Assembly: GCA_963777625.1 (NCBI GenBank) | Contig: CAVZRO010000001.1 | Span: 248,001 to 312,000 of the forward strand | DNA length: 64,000 nucleotides | Reading direction: 5' to 3' | Source: DATDIC01 sp963777625 | GTDB taxonomy: Bacteria; Pseudomonadota; Alphaproteobacteria; Acetobacterales; Acetobacteraceae | Shown here: positions 53,898-63,525 of the stretch, piece after piece | How positions within the stretch are numbered: the stretch's first letter is position 1 | Layout: every line of letters starts with the position of its first letter | Notes under the pieces: generated by a model | What the model was told of the DNA's origin: nothing | Seen by the model: only the letters and a program-made list of their open reading frames with translations | Database searches by the model: none | Position numbers and translations under genes: made by a program

Positions 53898-55318
53898 GTA
53901 CCGCCCGCCGCCAGCCCGTAGCCCCGCGGATCGGTGGCCCACGCGCACGAGCCGTTCGTGCCGGGCAGATAGCGGCCACATCCGATCACGTCGGCCCGTC
54001 CCGGCTCAGGGACGGGCACCGGCATCGCCTGCTGCGTGCGCAGCGTGTTGAACATTGCCACCGCCGCCGCAAGGGCAGCACCCTCCTGGCCGGAGCCCCC
54101 GGTCTCGGCGCGGAAGGCACGAATTGGCGCATTCCAGGCCAGCGCCGCGGCCAATAAAGGCGGCGGCGCGGAACGCGGCGAGGCGGCGAGCAGGAATCCC
54201 ATCCCCGGCACGATGCGTCCTGTCCCGAACAGATTGTCCATCGTCACCGCACAGGCCACCGCATTGCCCTTCTGGTCCAGGGTCAGGAAGGTGGTGGACG
54301 CCGGCAGCGGCGGCAGCGTGGCCGACGACAGCGGGGCAGAGAGCAGCGACTGCGCATCGGCGCCGCCTGCCCGCCAGCGGGCGGCAACCGCCAGCGCCCG
54401 CGCGGCCGCCTGATCGATCGCCTGAGGATTCTGCTGCAGCACGGAGAACGCGGCCGCCGCCGCCAGGCCCCCGTCTGCCGGGGGTGGCAGGAAGGCGATG
54501 CGATCATTGCGATAGGACAAAAAGATCGGCGTCGCGCGCTGCGGCAGCGCCGCTCGCAAATCCGCCAGTGTCAGCGGTCCGCCGACCAGTGGTGTCACTT
54601 GCTGGAGGCGCTGCGCCAGCGTGCCCTGATAGAGATCGCCCACGCCGTTCACGCGAAGCTCCCCCAGCGTCGCCGCCAGGTCCGGCTGTTGCAGGGTCTG
54701 GCCCACCTGCAGCGGCACGCCATTGACGCTGAAGACGGCCCGCGCCTGCGGGTCGGCAAACAGCGGCCCGGATACCTGCCGCAAATCCTCCACCAGCGCA
54801 CGCGAAGCTGGCGTCCCCAGCCGCGCGAGTTCCTCGGCCGGTGTCATCAGCCGGCCGAAATCGCCGGTACCGTACAGCGCGTGCAGCAGATAGAGCCCGC
54901 GCGGCAGTGTCGGCAGTGCGGCGGGCCGATCGGCATTGCCGGGCGGCTGGGCCGGCGCCGTCGGGGTGAACAGGATTGCTTCCGGCGTGCCGCCGTTGAC
55001 CGAGTTCTTGCCCGCCGCGAACGCCAGGCAGGCACCGGCACCGCCAATCCCGGCGCGGGACGGCAGCGTAACTGTCAGCGCCATGCCCACAGCGACGGCG
55101 GCATCCGCCGCATTGCCACCTTCCGACAGCACCTGACGGCCGACCAGCGCCGCACGCGGCTCATCCGCGACGACCGCACCGAGAAAGCCGGTCACATGGC
55201 CCACCTGACCTTGCGGAGGGGTCGGTTGGCCCAGGAAAGAGCCACAGCCGCTTGCCACAAGGCTGGGCGCGAGAGCAGCAACGATGCGTAGGCGCCGATA
55301 AGCCGGATTCGAGACCAT
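53894..55318 (-). CDS. gamma-glutamyltransferase-like putative lipoprotein, divergent
   Basis: The 474-residue protein starts MVSNPAYRRLRIVAALAPSL and has a putative lipobox ASGC with C25, implying a lipid anchor facing the periplasm. The family core is SEGGNAADAAVAVGMALTVT and the self-processing region PASTTFLTLDQKGNAVA (T342/T343). Differences from true GGT are large: TTH is TTF, the substrate Arg (DFREMAP) has no counterpart in ILFTPTAPAQPP, and the KRPLSSMSPT stretch is missing. It is first in an operon with a GsiA-type importer. I infer that it trims a peptide or gamma-glutamyl compound before uptake, or has become a non-catalytic binding protein. Confidence 0.78.
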   Translation of the reverse strand: MVSNPAYRRLRIVAALAPSLVASGCGSFLGQPTPPQGQVGHVTGFLGAVVADEPRAALVGRQVLSEGGNAADAAVAVGMALTVTLPSRAGIGGAGACLAFAAGKNSVNGGTPEAILFTPTAPAQPPGNADRPAALPTLPRGLYLLHALYGTGDFGRLMTPAEELARLGTPASRALVEDLRQVSGPLFADPQARAVFSVNGVPLQVGQTLQQPDLAATLGELRVNGVGDLYQGTLAQRLQQVTPLVGGPLTLADLRAALPQRATPIFLSYRNDRIAFLPPPADGGLAAAAAFSVLQQNPQAIDQAAARALAVAARWRAGGADAQSLLSAPLSSATLPPLPASTTFLTLDQKGNAVACAVTMDNLFGTGRIVPGMGFLLAASPRSAPPPLLAAALAWNAPIRAFRAETGGSGQEGAALAAAVAMFNTLRTQQAMPVPVPEPGRADVIGCGRYLPGTNGSCAWATDPRGYGLAAGGT

Positions 55319-55555
55319 GCTCCGCAACTGGAAGTTTCCCCGCATTTTCCGCCGGCTGCCATAGACGCGTTCACCCCCACCGGCAACGCCCGTCATCTGA
55401 AAGGTCCACGCAGAGTTCGTCCTCCTCGTCCTCGGTTTCTCCGGTTTCTTCCAGCGTGCCCCCTTCGGCACGATCACACCCCTGCATCGCCGCAAAATGC
55501 GCTTGCCGCGGCGGACGGTTTCCCCCATTCCAGGGTCGAGACAAGGAAAACAGCC

Positions 55556-56308
55556 ATGGTTCATGTGCTTCGTCGGGCCTTGCTGCTGGGAATGGCGGTG
55601 GCGGCCGCGGCGCTTTCGCCGCACCGGGCGGTTGCCGACCAGTTCACTCCGGCGCAGCGGGCCGAGATTGTGCAGGTGGTACGGGATGCGCTGAAGCAGG
55701 ACCCCTCCATCCTGCGCGACGCCGTGGCGGCATTGCAGGCTGACGAAGCCAAGCGGCAGGAACAGGCGGTGGTGGACCGTCTGGACAAGCTGATCAGCCC
55801 GGACGACCCGGTCGGCGGCAACCCGTCCGGCAATGTCACGATCGTGGAGTTTTTCGACGTGCGCTGCCCCTATTGCCGGCACATGGAGCCGGACATGGCG
55901 AAACTGCTGGCGCAGGATCACCAGGTCCGCTTGGTGTACAAGGACCTGCCGATCCTGGGTCCGCCGAGCATCCTTGGCTCGCGCGCGCTGCTGGCCGCCC
56001 AGAAGCAGGGCGGCTACGAGAAGTTGCGGACGCTGCTGATGCAGGCGCCTCCTGATATTACCGATGATACCATTCAGGCCGCGGCGAAGCAGGCCGGGCT
56101 CGACTGGCCGCGCCTGAAGCAGGACATGAACGATCCCGCAATTCAGAACCGGTTGAACGCAAACCTGCAGCTTGCGCGAGAGATGGGAATCGAGGGGACG
56201 CCGGCGCTGGTAGTGGGCCGCCAGTACGTTTCCGGCGCGATGGACCTGCCGGAGCTGGAAAAGGCGGTCGCGGCGCAGCGGGCGAAAGGGCAGCGGGCGA
56301 AAGGATAG
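55556..56308 (+). CDS. DsbA-family thiol:disulfide protein
   Basis: The 250-residue protein has a Sec signal (RRALLLGMAVAAAALSPHRA), an N-terminal helical extension (about 30-85, QRAEIVQVVRDALKQDPSIL) and a thioredoxin fold with the active site VRCPYC (C104, C107). The cis-Pro loop is MGIEGTPALVVG. This matches the ScsC/BdbD-like 'Com1' group of periplasmic DsbA-like proteins. They oxidise or isomerise disulfides of exported proteins. The extreme C-terminus repeats QRAKG twice because of a 15-bp DNA duplication, probably neutral. It is a single-gene unit. Confidence 0.9.
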   Translation: MVHVLRRALLLGMAVAAAALSPHRAVADQFTPAQRAEIVQVVRDALKQDPSILRDAVAALQADEAKRQEQAVVDRLDKLISPDDPVGGNPSGNVTIVEFFDVRCPYCRHMEPDMAKLLAQDHQVRLVYKDLPILGPPSILGSRALLAAQKQGGYEKLRTLLMQAPPDITDDTIQAAAKQAGLDWPRLKQDMNDPAIQNRLNANLQLAREMGIEGTPALVVGRQYVSGAMDLPELEKAVAAQRAKGQRAKG

Positions 56309-56618
56309 TACGCTCTCGACCGCCGAGAGAAAATCGTCACCGGCTCGGTATGGCCGGGCAATGTGCCCCGGCAAGTCCCGCGCCCACGCCCTTTATGACC
56401 ACCAGCGCCGGAACAGTGGCGACAAGGTGCCGTTGCCGAGCACGTTCGGCTGCGGCAACTCACGCGGCATTGGATGGCGTGCGCCTGACCTTGGGTGGCC
56501 GGAGACGTCTGGTCGCCATCCCCGATAAATCGCACGGTATCTGTTCGGGTTGCATGCCGGACCGTTTGAGATTCAATCTAGTGATCGGACCGACACTGCA
56601 CGGAGGGCGATTCGAATC
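56309..56618. other. 310-bp intergenic region before the MFS gene
   Basis: No gene is seen. A weak hairpin (GCCGGG at 56353 with CCCGGC at 56367) follows the DsbA-like gene and could help end its transcript. The DNA just before the MFS gene is less GC-rich (TTTGAGATTCAATCTAGTGA) and is a plausible promoter area. Confidence 0.4.
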
Positions 56619-57971
56619 ATGAGCGAAGCCGCGGCCACCCCGGCTCCGGGGCTCGACGCCCTCGACGAAAGGCCACTGTCATCCAGCCAGCGCTACGCCG
56701 CGATCCTGGTCGCGCTGGGCGAGTTCATCGACGGCTACGACCTGATCGTGATGGGCGGTGCGCTGATCCTGCTGCGCCCGCAGTTCGGACTGTCACCGAC
56801 GCAAGTCGGCCTGCTCGGAGCTTCGACGTTTCTCGGCGCGATGGTCGGCATGCTGATCTTCGGCGACATGTCGGACCGCTTGGGACGGCGCGCGATCTTC
56901 GTCGCCAACCTGATCTTCTTCGTGGTGTTCTCGATCGCCTCGGCGTTCGTGCAATCGGTGCCACAGCTCTTCATCGCACGCTTCCTGGTGGGCGTGGGAG
57001 TCGGCATGGATGTGCCCACCTCGGCGGCGTACCTGGCGGAGATCGCGCCGCGCCGCAGCCGAGGTAAGATTGCCGGCTCGCTGCTGAACATCACCTGGAT
57101 CTTCGGCGCGATGGTATCCACGCTGATCGCCCTCCCGCTCATCCCCTGGGCCGGCGACGCCGCCTGGCGCTGGATGTTCGGGCTCGCCGCCGTGCCGGCC
57201 CTGCTCGTGCTGATCGGCCGCCAGGGCCTGCCGGAGTCGCCGCGCTGGCTGCTCGCGCACGGGCGGCGGGACGAGGCACGGCAGGCGCTGGCCCGCTTCG
57301 GCATCACCGCGGACGCGGCGATGCTGAGCATGCCGCAGCGCACCGGGTCGTACGCCGAGCTGTTCGGGCCGGTGTGGCGCAAGCGGGTGTGGCTGACGGC
57401 GCTGGTGTTCTTCCTGAACTGCGTCGCGGGGCCGCTTTCCACCATCGCCGCGCCCTATGTGCTGCACACGGTGGGCGCCTTGTCGCCCGAAGCGAGCCTG
57501 GGGTTCAGCGCGCTGGTGTGGCTCACCGCACTGGCCGGCGTGGTGTGTGGAATGTTCCTCATCGACCGCATCGGACGCCGGCGGTTACTGCTGCTTGCCG
57601 CCATCCCGGAGGGGCTGGCGGCTCTGTTCATGGCGTTTGCCGGGCCGGCTCATCCGCCGATGCTGATCGCCGGGTTCTTTGTCTTCAGCTTCTGCAGTTG
57701 GCTGGGGCCGGCAGTGCTGACGTGGGTGTGGTCGAGCGAGCTGTTCCCGACTCATCTGCGCGGGCGCTCGCAGGGGTTTTGCAACGCCACCTGCCGGCTG
57801 GCGATTGCGATCAACATCTTCCTGATCCCGGTCGGCGTGGCGGCAGTGGGATTCACCGTTTCGATCGTTATCCTGTCGATCCCGCTATTCGCGCTGGCGC
57901 TGCTAGTCAGTCAGGTGCCGTTCTTCGACAGCGAAGGCGTCAGCCTGGAGGCGCTGACAGTGCGGTCGTAG
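56619..57971 (+). CDS. MFS transporter, sugar/aromatic-acid porter type
   Basis: The 450-residue carrier starts at ATG 56619 behind GGAGGG. It has 12 predicted TM helices. The key motifs are GDMSDRLGRRAIFVANLIFF (loop 2-3), RFLVGVGVGMDVPTSAAYLA, APRRSRGKIAGSLL, GLPESPRWLLAHGR after TM6, DRIGRRRLLLLAAIPEG (loop 8-9) and WSSELFPTHLRGRSQGF. This pattern is shared by inositol/sugar porters and by alphaproteobacterial MFS proteins for aromatic or sugar acids. The substrate is unknown. It is convergent with moaA. Confidence 0.9.
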   Translation: MSEAAATPAPGLDALDERPLSSSQRYAAILVALGEFIDGYDLIVMGGALILLRPQFGLSPTQVGLLGASTFLGAMVGMLIFGDMSDRLGRRAIFVANLIFFVVFSIASAFVQSVPQLFIARFLVGVGVGMDVPTSAAYLAEIAPRRSRGKIAGSLLNITWIFGAMVSTLIALPLIPWAGDAAWRWMFGLAAVPALLVLIGRQGLPESPRWLLAHGRRDEARQALARFGITADAAMLSMPQRTGSYAELFGPVWRKRVWLTALVFFLNCVAGPLSTIAAPYVLHTVGALSPEASLGFSALVWLTALAGVVCGMFLIDRIGRRRLLLLAAIPEGLAALFMAFAGPAHPPMLIAGFFVFSFCSWLGPAVLTWVWSSELFPTHLRGRSQGFCNATCRLAIAINIFLIPVGVAAVGFTVSIVILSIPLFALALLVSQVPFFDSEGVSLEALTVRS

Positions 57972-58026
57972 TGGACGCTTCAGGCCGCCGGTGCCCGGTG
58001 CGGTTTCCCGGCGGCCTTCGGAGCAC

Positions 58027-59013
58027 TCAGCCGCCGGTGACGCTCATGTGGCGGGCGACGGCGGGGCGCTGATGGCGGCGATCAATGATGAAATCGTGGC
58101 CCTTGGGCTTGCGGCTGATCGCTTCCAGGATGGCGGCGTCCAGCTCGGCGTCGGCGGCGTTGTCGCGCAGGACCGCGCGCAAGTCCGCCTGGTCGTCCTG
58201 CCCCAGACACATATAAAGCGTCCCGGTGCAGGTCAGGCGCACGCGGTTGCAGCTTTCGCAGAAATTATGGGTCATCGGCGTGATGAAGCCGATGCGGCGG
58301 CCGGTTTCGGCAACCGTGAAATAGCGGGCCGGGCCGCCGGTGCGGTAGTCGGTCTCGTCCAGAGTCCAGTGCAGGCGCAGGCGGGCACGCACGACTGAAA
58401 GCGGCAAATACTGCTCGGTGCGGTCGCCGGAGATGTCGCCGAGCGGCATGGTTTCAATCAGGCACAGGTCGAAGCCGTGCTCACCGCACCACGCGAGCAG
58501 CGTGTCGAATTCGTCCTCGTTCACGCCTTTCATGGCGACGGCATTGATCTTGATCGCCAGTCCGGCGGCCTGAGCGGCGAAGATGCCGTCCAGCGTCTGC
58601 TCGATATGGCCGCGCCGGGTGATGGCGGTGAAACGGGCAGGGTCCAGCGTGTCGAGCGAGACGTTGACACGGCGCACGCCCACGTCCCGCAGCGTCTCGG
58701 CGTATTTCGCGAGCTGGGTCCCATTGGTGGTGACGGTCAGCTCATCCAGGCCGCTGCCAAGGCGGGCGCCGAGGCTCCGGAACAGCCGCATCACGTCGCG
58801 GCGGACCAGCGGCTCCCCGCCGGTCAGGCGGATCTTGCTTGTGCCGAGACGGATGAACGCGGCGCAAATGCGGTCCAGCTCCTCCAGGCTGAGCACGTCC
58901 CGCTTGGGGAGGAAGGTCATGTCCTCCGCCATGCAATAGACGCACCGAAGGTCGCAGCGGTCCGTGACCGATACGCGGAGATAGGTGATGGACCGGCCGA
59001 ACGGGTCGATCAT
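58027..59013 (-). CDS. moaA: GTP 3',8-cyclase MoaA
   Basis: The 328-residue radical-SAM enzyme turns GTP into 3',8-cyclo-GTP, the first step of molybdenum cofactor synthesis. The N-terminal cluster motif is C20-x3-C24-x2-C27 (DRCDLRCVYC), the SAM-binding TGGEPLVRRD follows, and the C-terminal second 4Fe-4S site is NFCESCNRVRLTCTGTLYMC. The protein ends in the conserved double glycine (SVTGG) needed for activity. The length and motifs are fully normal. No other moa/moe gene is within the window. A DUF3553 gene lies 54 bp upstream on the same strand. Confidence 0.97.
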   Translation of the reverse strand: MIDPFGRSITYLRVSVTDRCDLRCVYCMAEDMTFLPKRDVLSLEELDRICAAFIRLGTSKIRLTGGEPLVRRDVMRLFRSLGARLGSGLDELTVTTNGTQLAKYAETLRDVGVRRVNVSLDTLDPARFTAITRRGHIEQTLDGIFAAQAAGLAIKINAVAMKGVNEDEFDTLLAWCGEHGFDLCLIETMPLGDISGDRTEQYLPLSVVRARLRLHWTLDETDYRTGGPARYFTVAETGRRIGFITPMTHNFCESCNRVRLTCTGTLYMCLGQDDQADLRAVLRDNAADAELDAAILEAISRKPKGHDFIIDRRHQRPAVARHMSVTGG

Positions 59014-59067
59014 GGTGGCACTTCACGCGCGGACATGGGTGTTACTTGCGCCGTCCGGGTGACGCGT

Positions 59068-59268
59068 TCAAGGCGTCGGCGGATCCGAGGGATCGCACGG
59101 CTCCAGGGCGATGACCCGCGCGTTCACGAGTATCTTGCCGGCGTGCTCGAAATTCACCGTGACACGTTCGCCGATGGCCGACTGGACCTGCCCGAAGCCC
59201 CAGTCGGGCCGTTGCGGGTGGCGGACCCATTGGCCAGGCTCGATGGCGGAGGCTGGGCTGGATGGCAT
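59068..59268 (-). CDS. DUF3553 domain protein
   Basis: The 66-residue protein is a single small beta domain with the family signature EPGQWVRHPQRPDWGFGQVQ followed by GERVTVNFEHAGKILVNARV. DUF3553 domains are found alone in alphaproteobacteria and at the C-terminus of UvrD-type helicases, where the similar CarD/Tudor-like fold contacts protein partners. A protein-binding role is plausible but unproven. It is upstream of moaA on the same strand. Confidence 0.82.
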   Translation of the reverse strand: MPSSPASAIEPGQWVRHPQRPDWGFGQVQSAIGERVTVNFEHAGKILVNARVIALEPCDPSDPPTP

Positions 59269-59410
59269 CGATGGTGACCCCCAGGGTGCTGCAGCGGCGG
59301 GTGATGCGCGGAAGCCGATGGGTTGCCGACGATGCGTCCGCTAACCAAGACCGCGCCGGCTCTGGCGCCCGCGCATCGCGCAGAAGGCACATGGTTGCAA
59401 CGTTAACCGT

Positions 59411-59653
59411 TCACCGGCGCCGCAGCGTACCCGCCGGCCATTTTACCTCCCGGTGGTCCTCATGCTCACTGAGCGCACAGTGGCCGAACACAAGACCAAC
59501 CGCCAGCGACAGAACGCCCCAGCCGGTCACCACGGTCAGCAGAACATGCCGTGGGTCATGCACCGTGAGTTGCAGAAATGCAACAAGGCCTATCGAACCA
59601 ACTGTCGCGCTCGCCAGACCGGCAGTCGCTAGAATCTGTTTCAACCTGGACAT
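59411..59653 (-). CDS. small two-helix membrane protein
   Basis: The 80-residue product has two hydrophobic segments, GLASATVGSIGLVAFLQL and VLLTVVTGWGVLSLAVGLVF, separated by a short polar turn, and a charged C-terminus (HEDHREVKWPAGTLRRR). I recognise no family. It is an isolated open frame between the DUF3553 gene and typA, with only a modest ribosome site. Confidence 0.5.
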   Translation of the reverse strand: MSRLKQILATAGLASATVGSIGLVAFLQLTVHDPRHVLLTVVTGWGVLSLAVGLVFGHCALSEHEDHREVKWPAGTLRRR

Positions 59654-59830
59654 TGTCGGCCGTTACCCGATTCGGTGACAAATGTTAAAAGCTTGGCCTG
59701 CCCGTCGCATTAAAGCGTGCGCACACGCTCTGGCTGTTGTTCGAAGACATGCCGACGTATCCAGGCAATTGGAAGGTGCCTCGGGTTCACAAACCTGTCA
59801 AGAAAATGTCGGACGCAGCCAGCAACGACA

Positions 59831-61660
<1,830 letters not shown>

Positions 61661-61780
61661 GGGGTGCGAATGCGGTGCTTGTTGCACCGCACACATAGGG
61701 GCGCGGGAGGCCGCTGGCCAGAGGGCCGGACCTGCCGACGAGAACAGACCTGCACGGCACCCGGAACATTACCGGCCGCT

Positions 61781-62242
61781 TCATCCGGCCGGCCCGCCTC
61801 CGTCCAGGGCGGCGACCACCCGTTCCAGGCCGCCAAGGTACCGTTGCCAACCATAGTTCGCGCCCCGGTAATTGGACTCGTCTTCCGGCCGGAAGCCCGA
61901 CTGCTCCATCCGCACGAGAACGCCACTTCTCGTCGGCGTCAGCGTCCAGGTGACGATCGTCCTCAACCCGCTCGCCGCCTCTTCGCCCGATGCGTTCCAA
62001 CTATACGCCAGTCGACTGTTCGGTTCCACGACCAGAACCTCGCAATCGACCACCCCGTTCCAGTGCGGCATCGGCGCGGCGCGGAAATTGAACCTGTGGC
62101 CCACGACCGGCTGAAAATCGTTCTTCATCAACCATTCCTCGAGCAGCGCACCTTGGGTAAGGGCACGCCAGATCTTTTCGGGCGGATGCGGCATCTCCCG
62201 CTCGATAATCAAGGAACCCGTGGTACGATCAGCTTCGATCAT
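61781..62242 (-). CDS. SRPBCC (AHSA1/START-like) domain protein
   Basis: The 153-residue protein has the AHSA1-like pattern: IIEREMPHPPEKIWRALTQG near the start, LLEEWLMKNDFQPVVGHRFN, a central strand VVEPNSRLAYSW and the C-terminal helix NYGWQRYLGGLERVVAALDG. These helix-grip folds bind hydrophobic ligands. The start overlaps the ArsR gene stop (ATGA, 62239-62242). ArsR plus SRPBCC pairs are common in proteobacteria and are thought to respond to small organic ligands rather than metals; the ligand is unknown. Confidence 0.9.
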   Translation of the reverse strand: MIEADRTTGSLIIEREMPHPPEKIWRALTQGALLEEWLMKNDFQPVVGHRFNFRAAPMPHWNGVVDCEVLVVEPNSRLAYSWNASGEEAASGLRTIVTWTLTPTRSGVLVRMEQSGFRPEDESNYRGANYGWQRYLGGLERVVAALDGGGPAG

Positions 62243-62562
62243 TGATCCATCCTGTTCAGCAGGGTTTCAAGACGATCCAACCGCTCGCGCCAGAAGGCGC
62301 CATGCAAATTCAGCCAGTCGATCAGAGGCGTCAGCGCTTGCGGCCGCGCGCTGTAGTGGGTCTCTCGCCCCGCGCGGCGGTCCCGCACCAGGCCGGCGAT
62401 CTTAAGTACGCCCAGATGCTTGGACACCGCAGGCTGCGACACACCCGCATGGTCGGTCAGAGCATGCACCGTCTGTTCGCCGCCGCGACTCAACCGCTCG
62501 AAAATCGCCCGGCGCGTCGGGTCGGCAAGCACCTTGAAGAGGATCTCCGGATCAGCACGCAT
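62239..62562 (-). CDS. ArsR-family transcriptional repressor
   Basis: The 107-residue winged-helix protein starts DPEILFKVLADPTRRAIFER and has the recognition helix GVSQPAVSKHLGVLKIAGLV. The wing is RDRRAGRETHYSARP. There is no ELCVCDL metal site, so it is unlikely to sense arsenic. Two base pairs upstream of its start lies a nested palindrome (62565-62608) that is the obvious operator. It shares an operon with the SRPBCC gene and is divergent from the ferritin-like gene, which it may also control. Confidence 0.9.
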   Translation of the reverse strand: MRADPEILFKVLADPTRRAIFERLSRGGEQTVHALTDHAGVSQPAVSKHLGVLKIAGLVRDRRAGRETHYSARPQALTPLIDWLNLHGAFWRERLDRLETLLNRMDQ

Positions 62563-62564
62563 CC

Positions 62565-62608
62565 AATAACCCGTGGATTATGGATCAGCTCATAATCGCC
62601 GGGTTATT
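62565..62608. promoter_or_regulatory. nested palindromic operator candidate for the ArsR repressor
   Basis: Outer arms AATAACCCG (62565-62573) and CGGGTTATT (62600-62608) are perfect complements, and inside them ATTATG (62577-62582) pairs with CATAAT (62591-62596), with an 8-base centre. The block is much more AT-rich than its surroundings and begins just upstream of the ArsR start, where the -10/-35 region of a short-leader transcript would be. ArsR dimers bind such imperfect 12-2-12-like palindromes. The divergent ferritin-like gene starts about 200 bp away. Confidence 0.65.
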
Positions 62609-62806
62609 GATGAGTTAAGCGCAGAATGCTGCCCTGCCCCAATCGTTCATTGGAAAGCCCGCGCCGGCTTGTTCCGGATAATTGATGCCGTCGGCCCCGA
62701 CCGACGACCCTGTCCCGTGCCTTCATACGGGCGCACGACGTTGACGCCGCTGATCTCAAGCCATTCTATAGCCGCGTCCGCAAGCCGAAGAGAGAGGAAC
62801 AGTCCA

Positions 62807-63388
62807 GTGAGCAAGCCGGCGCCGCCCACCGACAGCACCAAGCCGTTCCTGACCGATGTCCAGACGCTGCGTGATCGGGCCCGCCAACATCTCGAAGACG
62901 GCGGCGTAACGGCCACATACAAGGGCGATGTCCACCAGACCATCGCCATCCTGCAGTCTGTGCTCGCAACCGAGATCGTTTGCGTGCTCCGCTATACCAT
63001 GAATGCCGTCGCCGCGACCGGCATCTCGAGCGAGGGCGTGAAAGCCGAGTTCGCCCAGCATGCGAAAGAAGAGCAGGAGCACATGATGGCTGTGGCCGAG
63101 CGCATCAATCAGCTCGGCGGCACCCCGAATTTCAACCCGGAGGGGCTGCTGACGCGCTCAGCTTCGCAATACGCCGAAGGCGGCAACCTCGTCGAGATGA
63201 TCCGGGAAAACCTGATCGCCGAGCGGATTGCGGTCGATCACTACCGGGAGCTGATCCGTTACTTCGGCAACGATGATCCGGCGACGCGGATCATGATGGA
63301 AGGCATTCTCGTGACCGAGGAAGAACACGCGAACGACATGCACGACCTTCTGGTCGCCCACGAAGGCCGCCCGTCGCTGTCCCGCTGA
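62807..63388 (+). CDS. ferritin-like (bacterioferritin-type) protein
   Basis: The GTG start at 62807 is supported by GAGAGG at 62791-62796, which gives 193 residues; a frame extending upstream to 62573 is not family-like. The four-helix bundle keeps the di-iron ligands: Glu in LATEIVCVLRYTMNA, E..H in HAKEEQEHMMAVAERINQLG, Glu in ENLIAERIAVDHYRELIRYF and E..H in VTEEEHANDMHDLL. It thus should bind and oxidise iron in the cytosol. It is longer at the N-terminus than bacterioferritin and has no clear haem Met. It is divergent from the ArsR/SRPBCC pair and may share its operator. Confidence 0.88.
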   Translation: MSKPAPPTDSTKPFLTDVQTLRDRARQHLEDGGVTATYKGDVHQTIAILQSVLATEIVCVLRYTMNAVAATGISSEGVKAEFAQHAKEEQEHMMAVAERINQLGGTPNFNPEGLLTRSASQYAEGGNLVEMIRENLIAERIAVDHYRELIRYFGNDDPATRIMMEGILVTEEEHANDMHDLLVAHEGRPSLSR

Positions 63389-63400
63389 TTGCCCCACCAT

Positions 63401-63490
63401 CGTTACGCGCGGGCGTGGCCCGGCCACCGTCGTGCGCGGGCTTGGTCCGGCCTTCGTCATGCGCGGGCTTGGCCCGCGCACCCACGTCTT
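63401..63490. repeat. array of three 27-bp palindromic units
   Basis: Three consecutive 27-bp units (63401, 63428, 63455) share the core GCGCGGGCTTGG. The last one forms the hairpin TGCGCGGG/CCCGCGCA and is followed by CCACGTCTT. This last 36-bp stretch matches 44145-44180 with four differences. As there, the array lies between two convergent genes, so it may be a terminator made of repeated palindromes. Confidence 0.75.
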
Positions 63491-63525
63491 CTCACCGCAC
63501 CACGAAAACGTAAGCCGGGCCGCCC

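Noticed and set aside
53894..56374. 826-residue protein extending the GGT-like lipoprotein upstream
   Set aside because: The extra 350 residues read antisense to the DsbA-like gene; a signal/lipobox begins exactly at 55318.
62239..62562. arsenic-responsive ArsR
   Set aside because: No cysteine metal site and no arsenic genes nearby; paired with an SRPBCC gene instead.
63401..63490. CRISPR or variable-number repeat in a coding gene
   Set aside because: Units are contiguous without spacers and lie between convergent genes; minus-strand translation is low-complexity.
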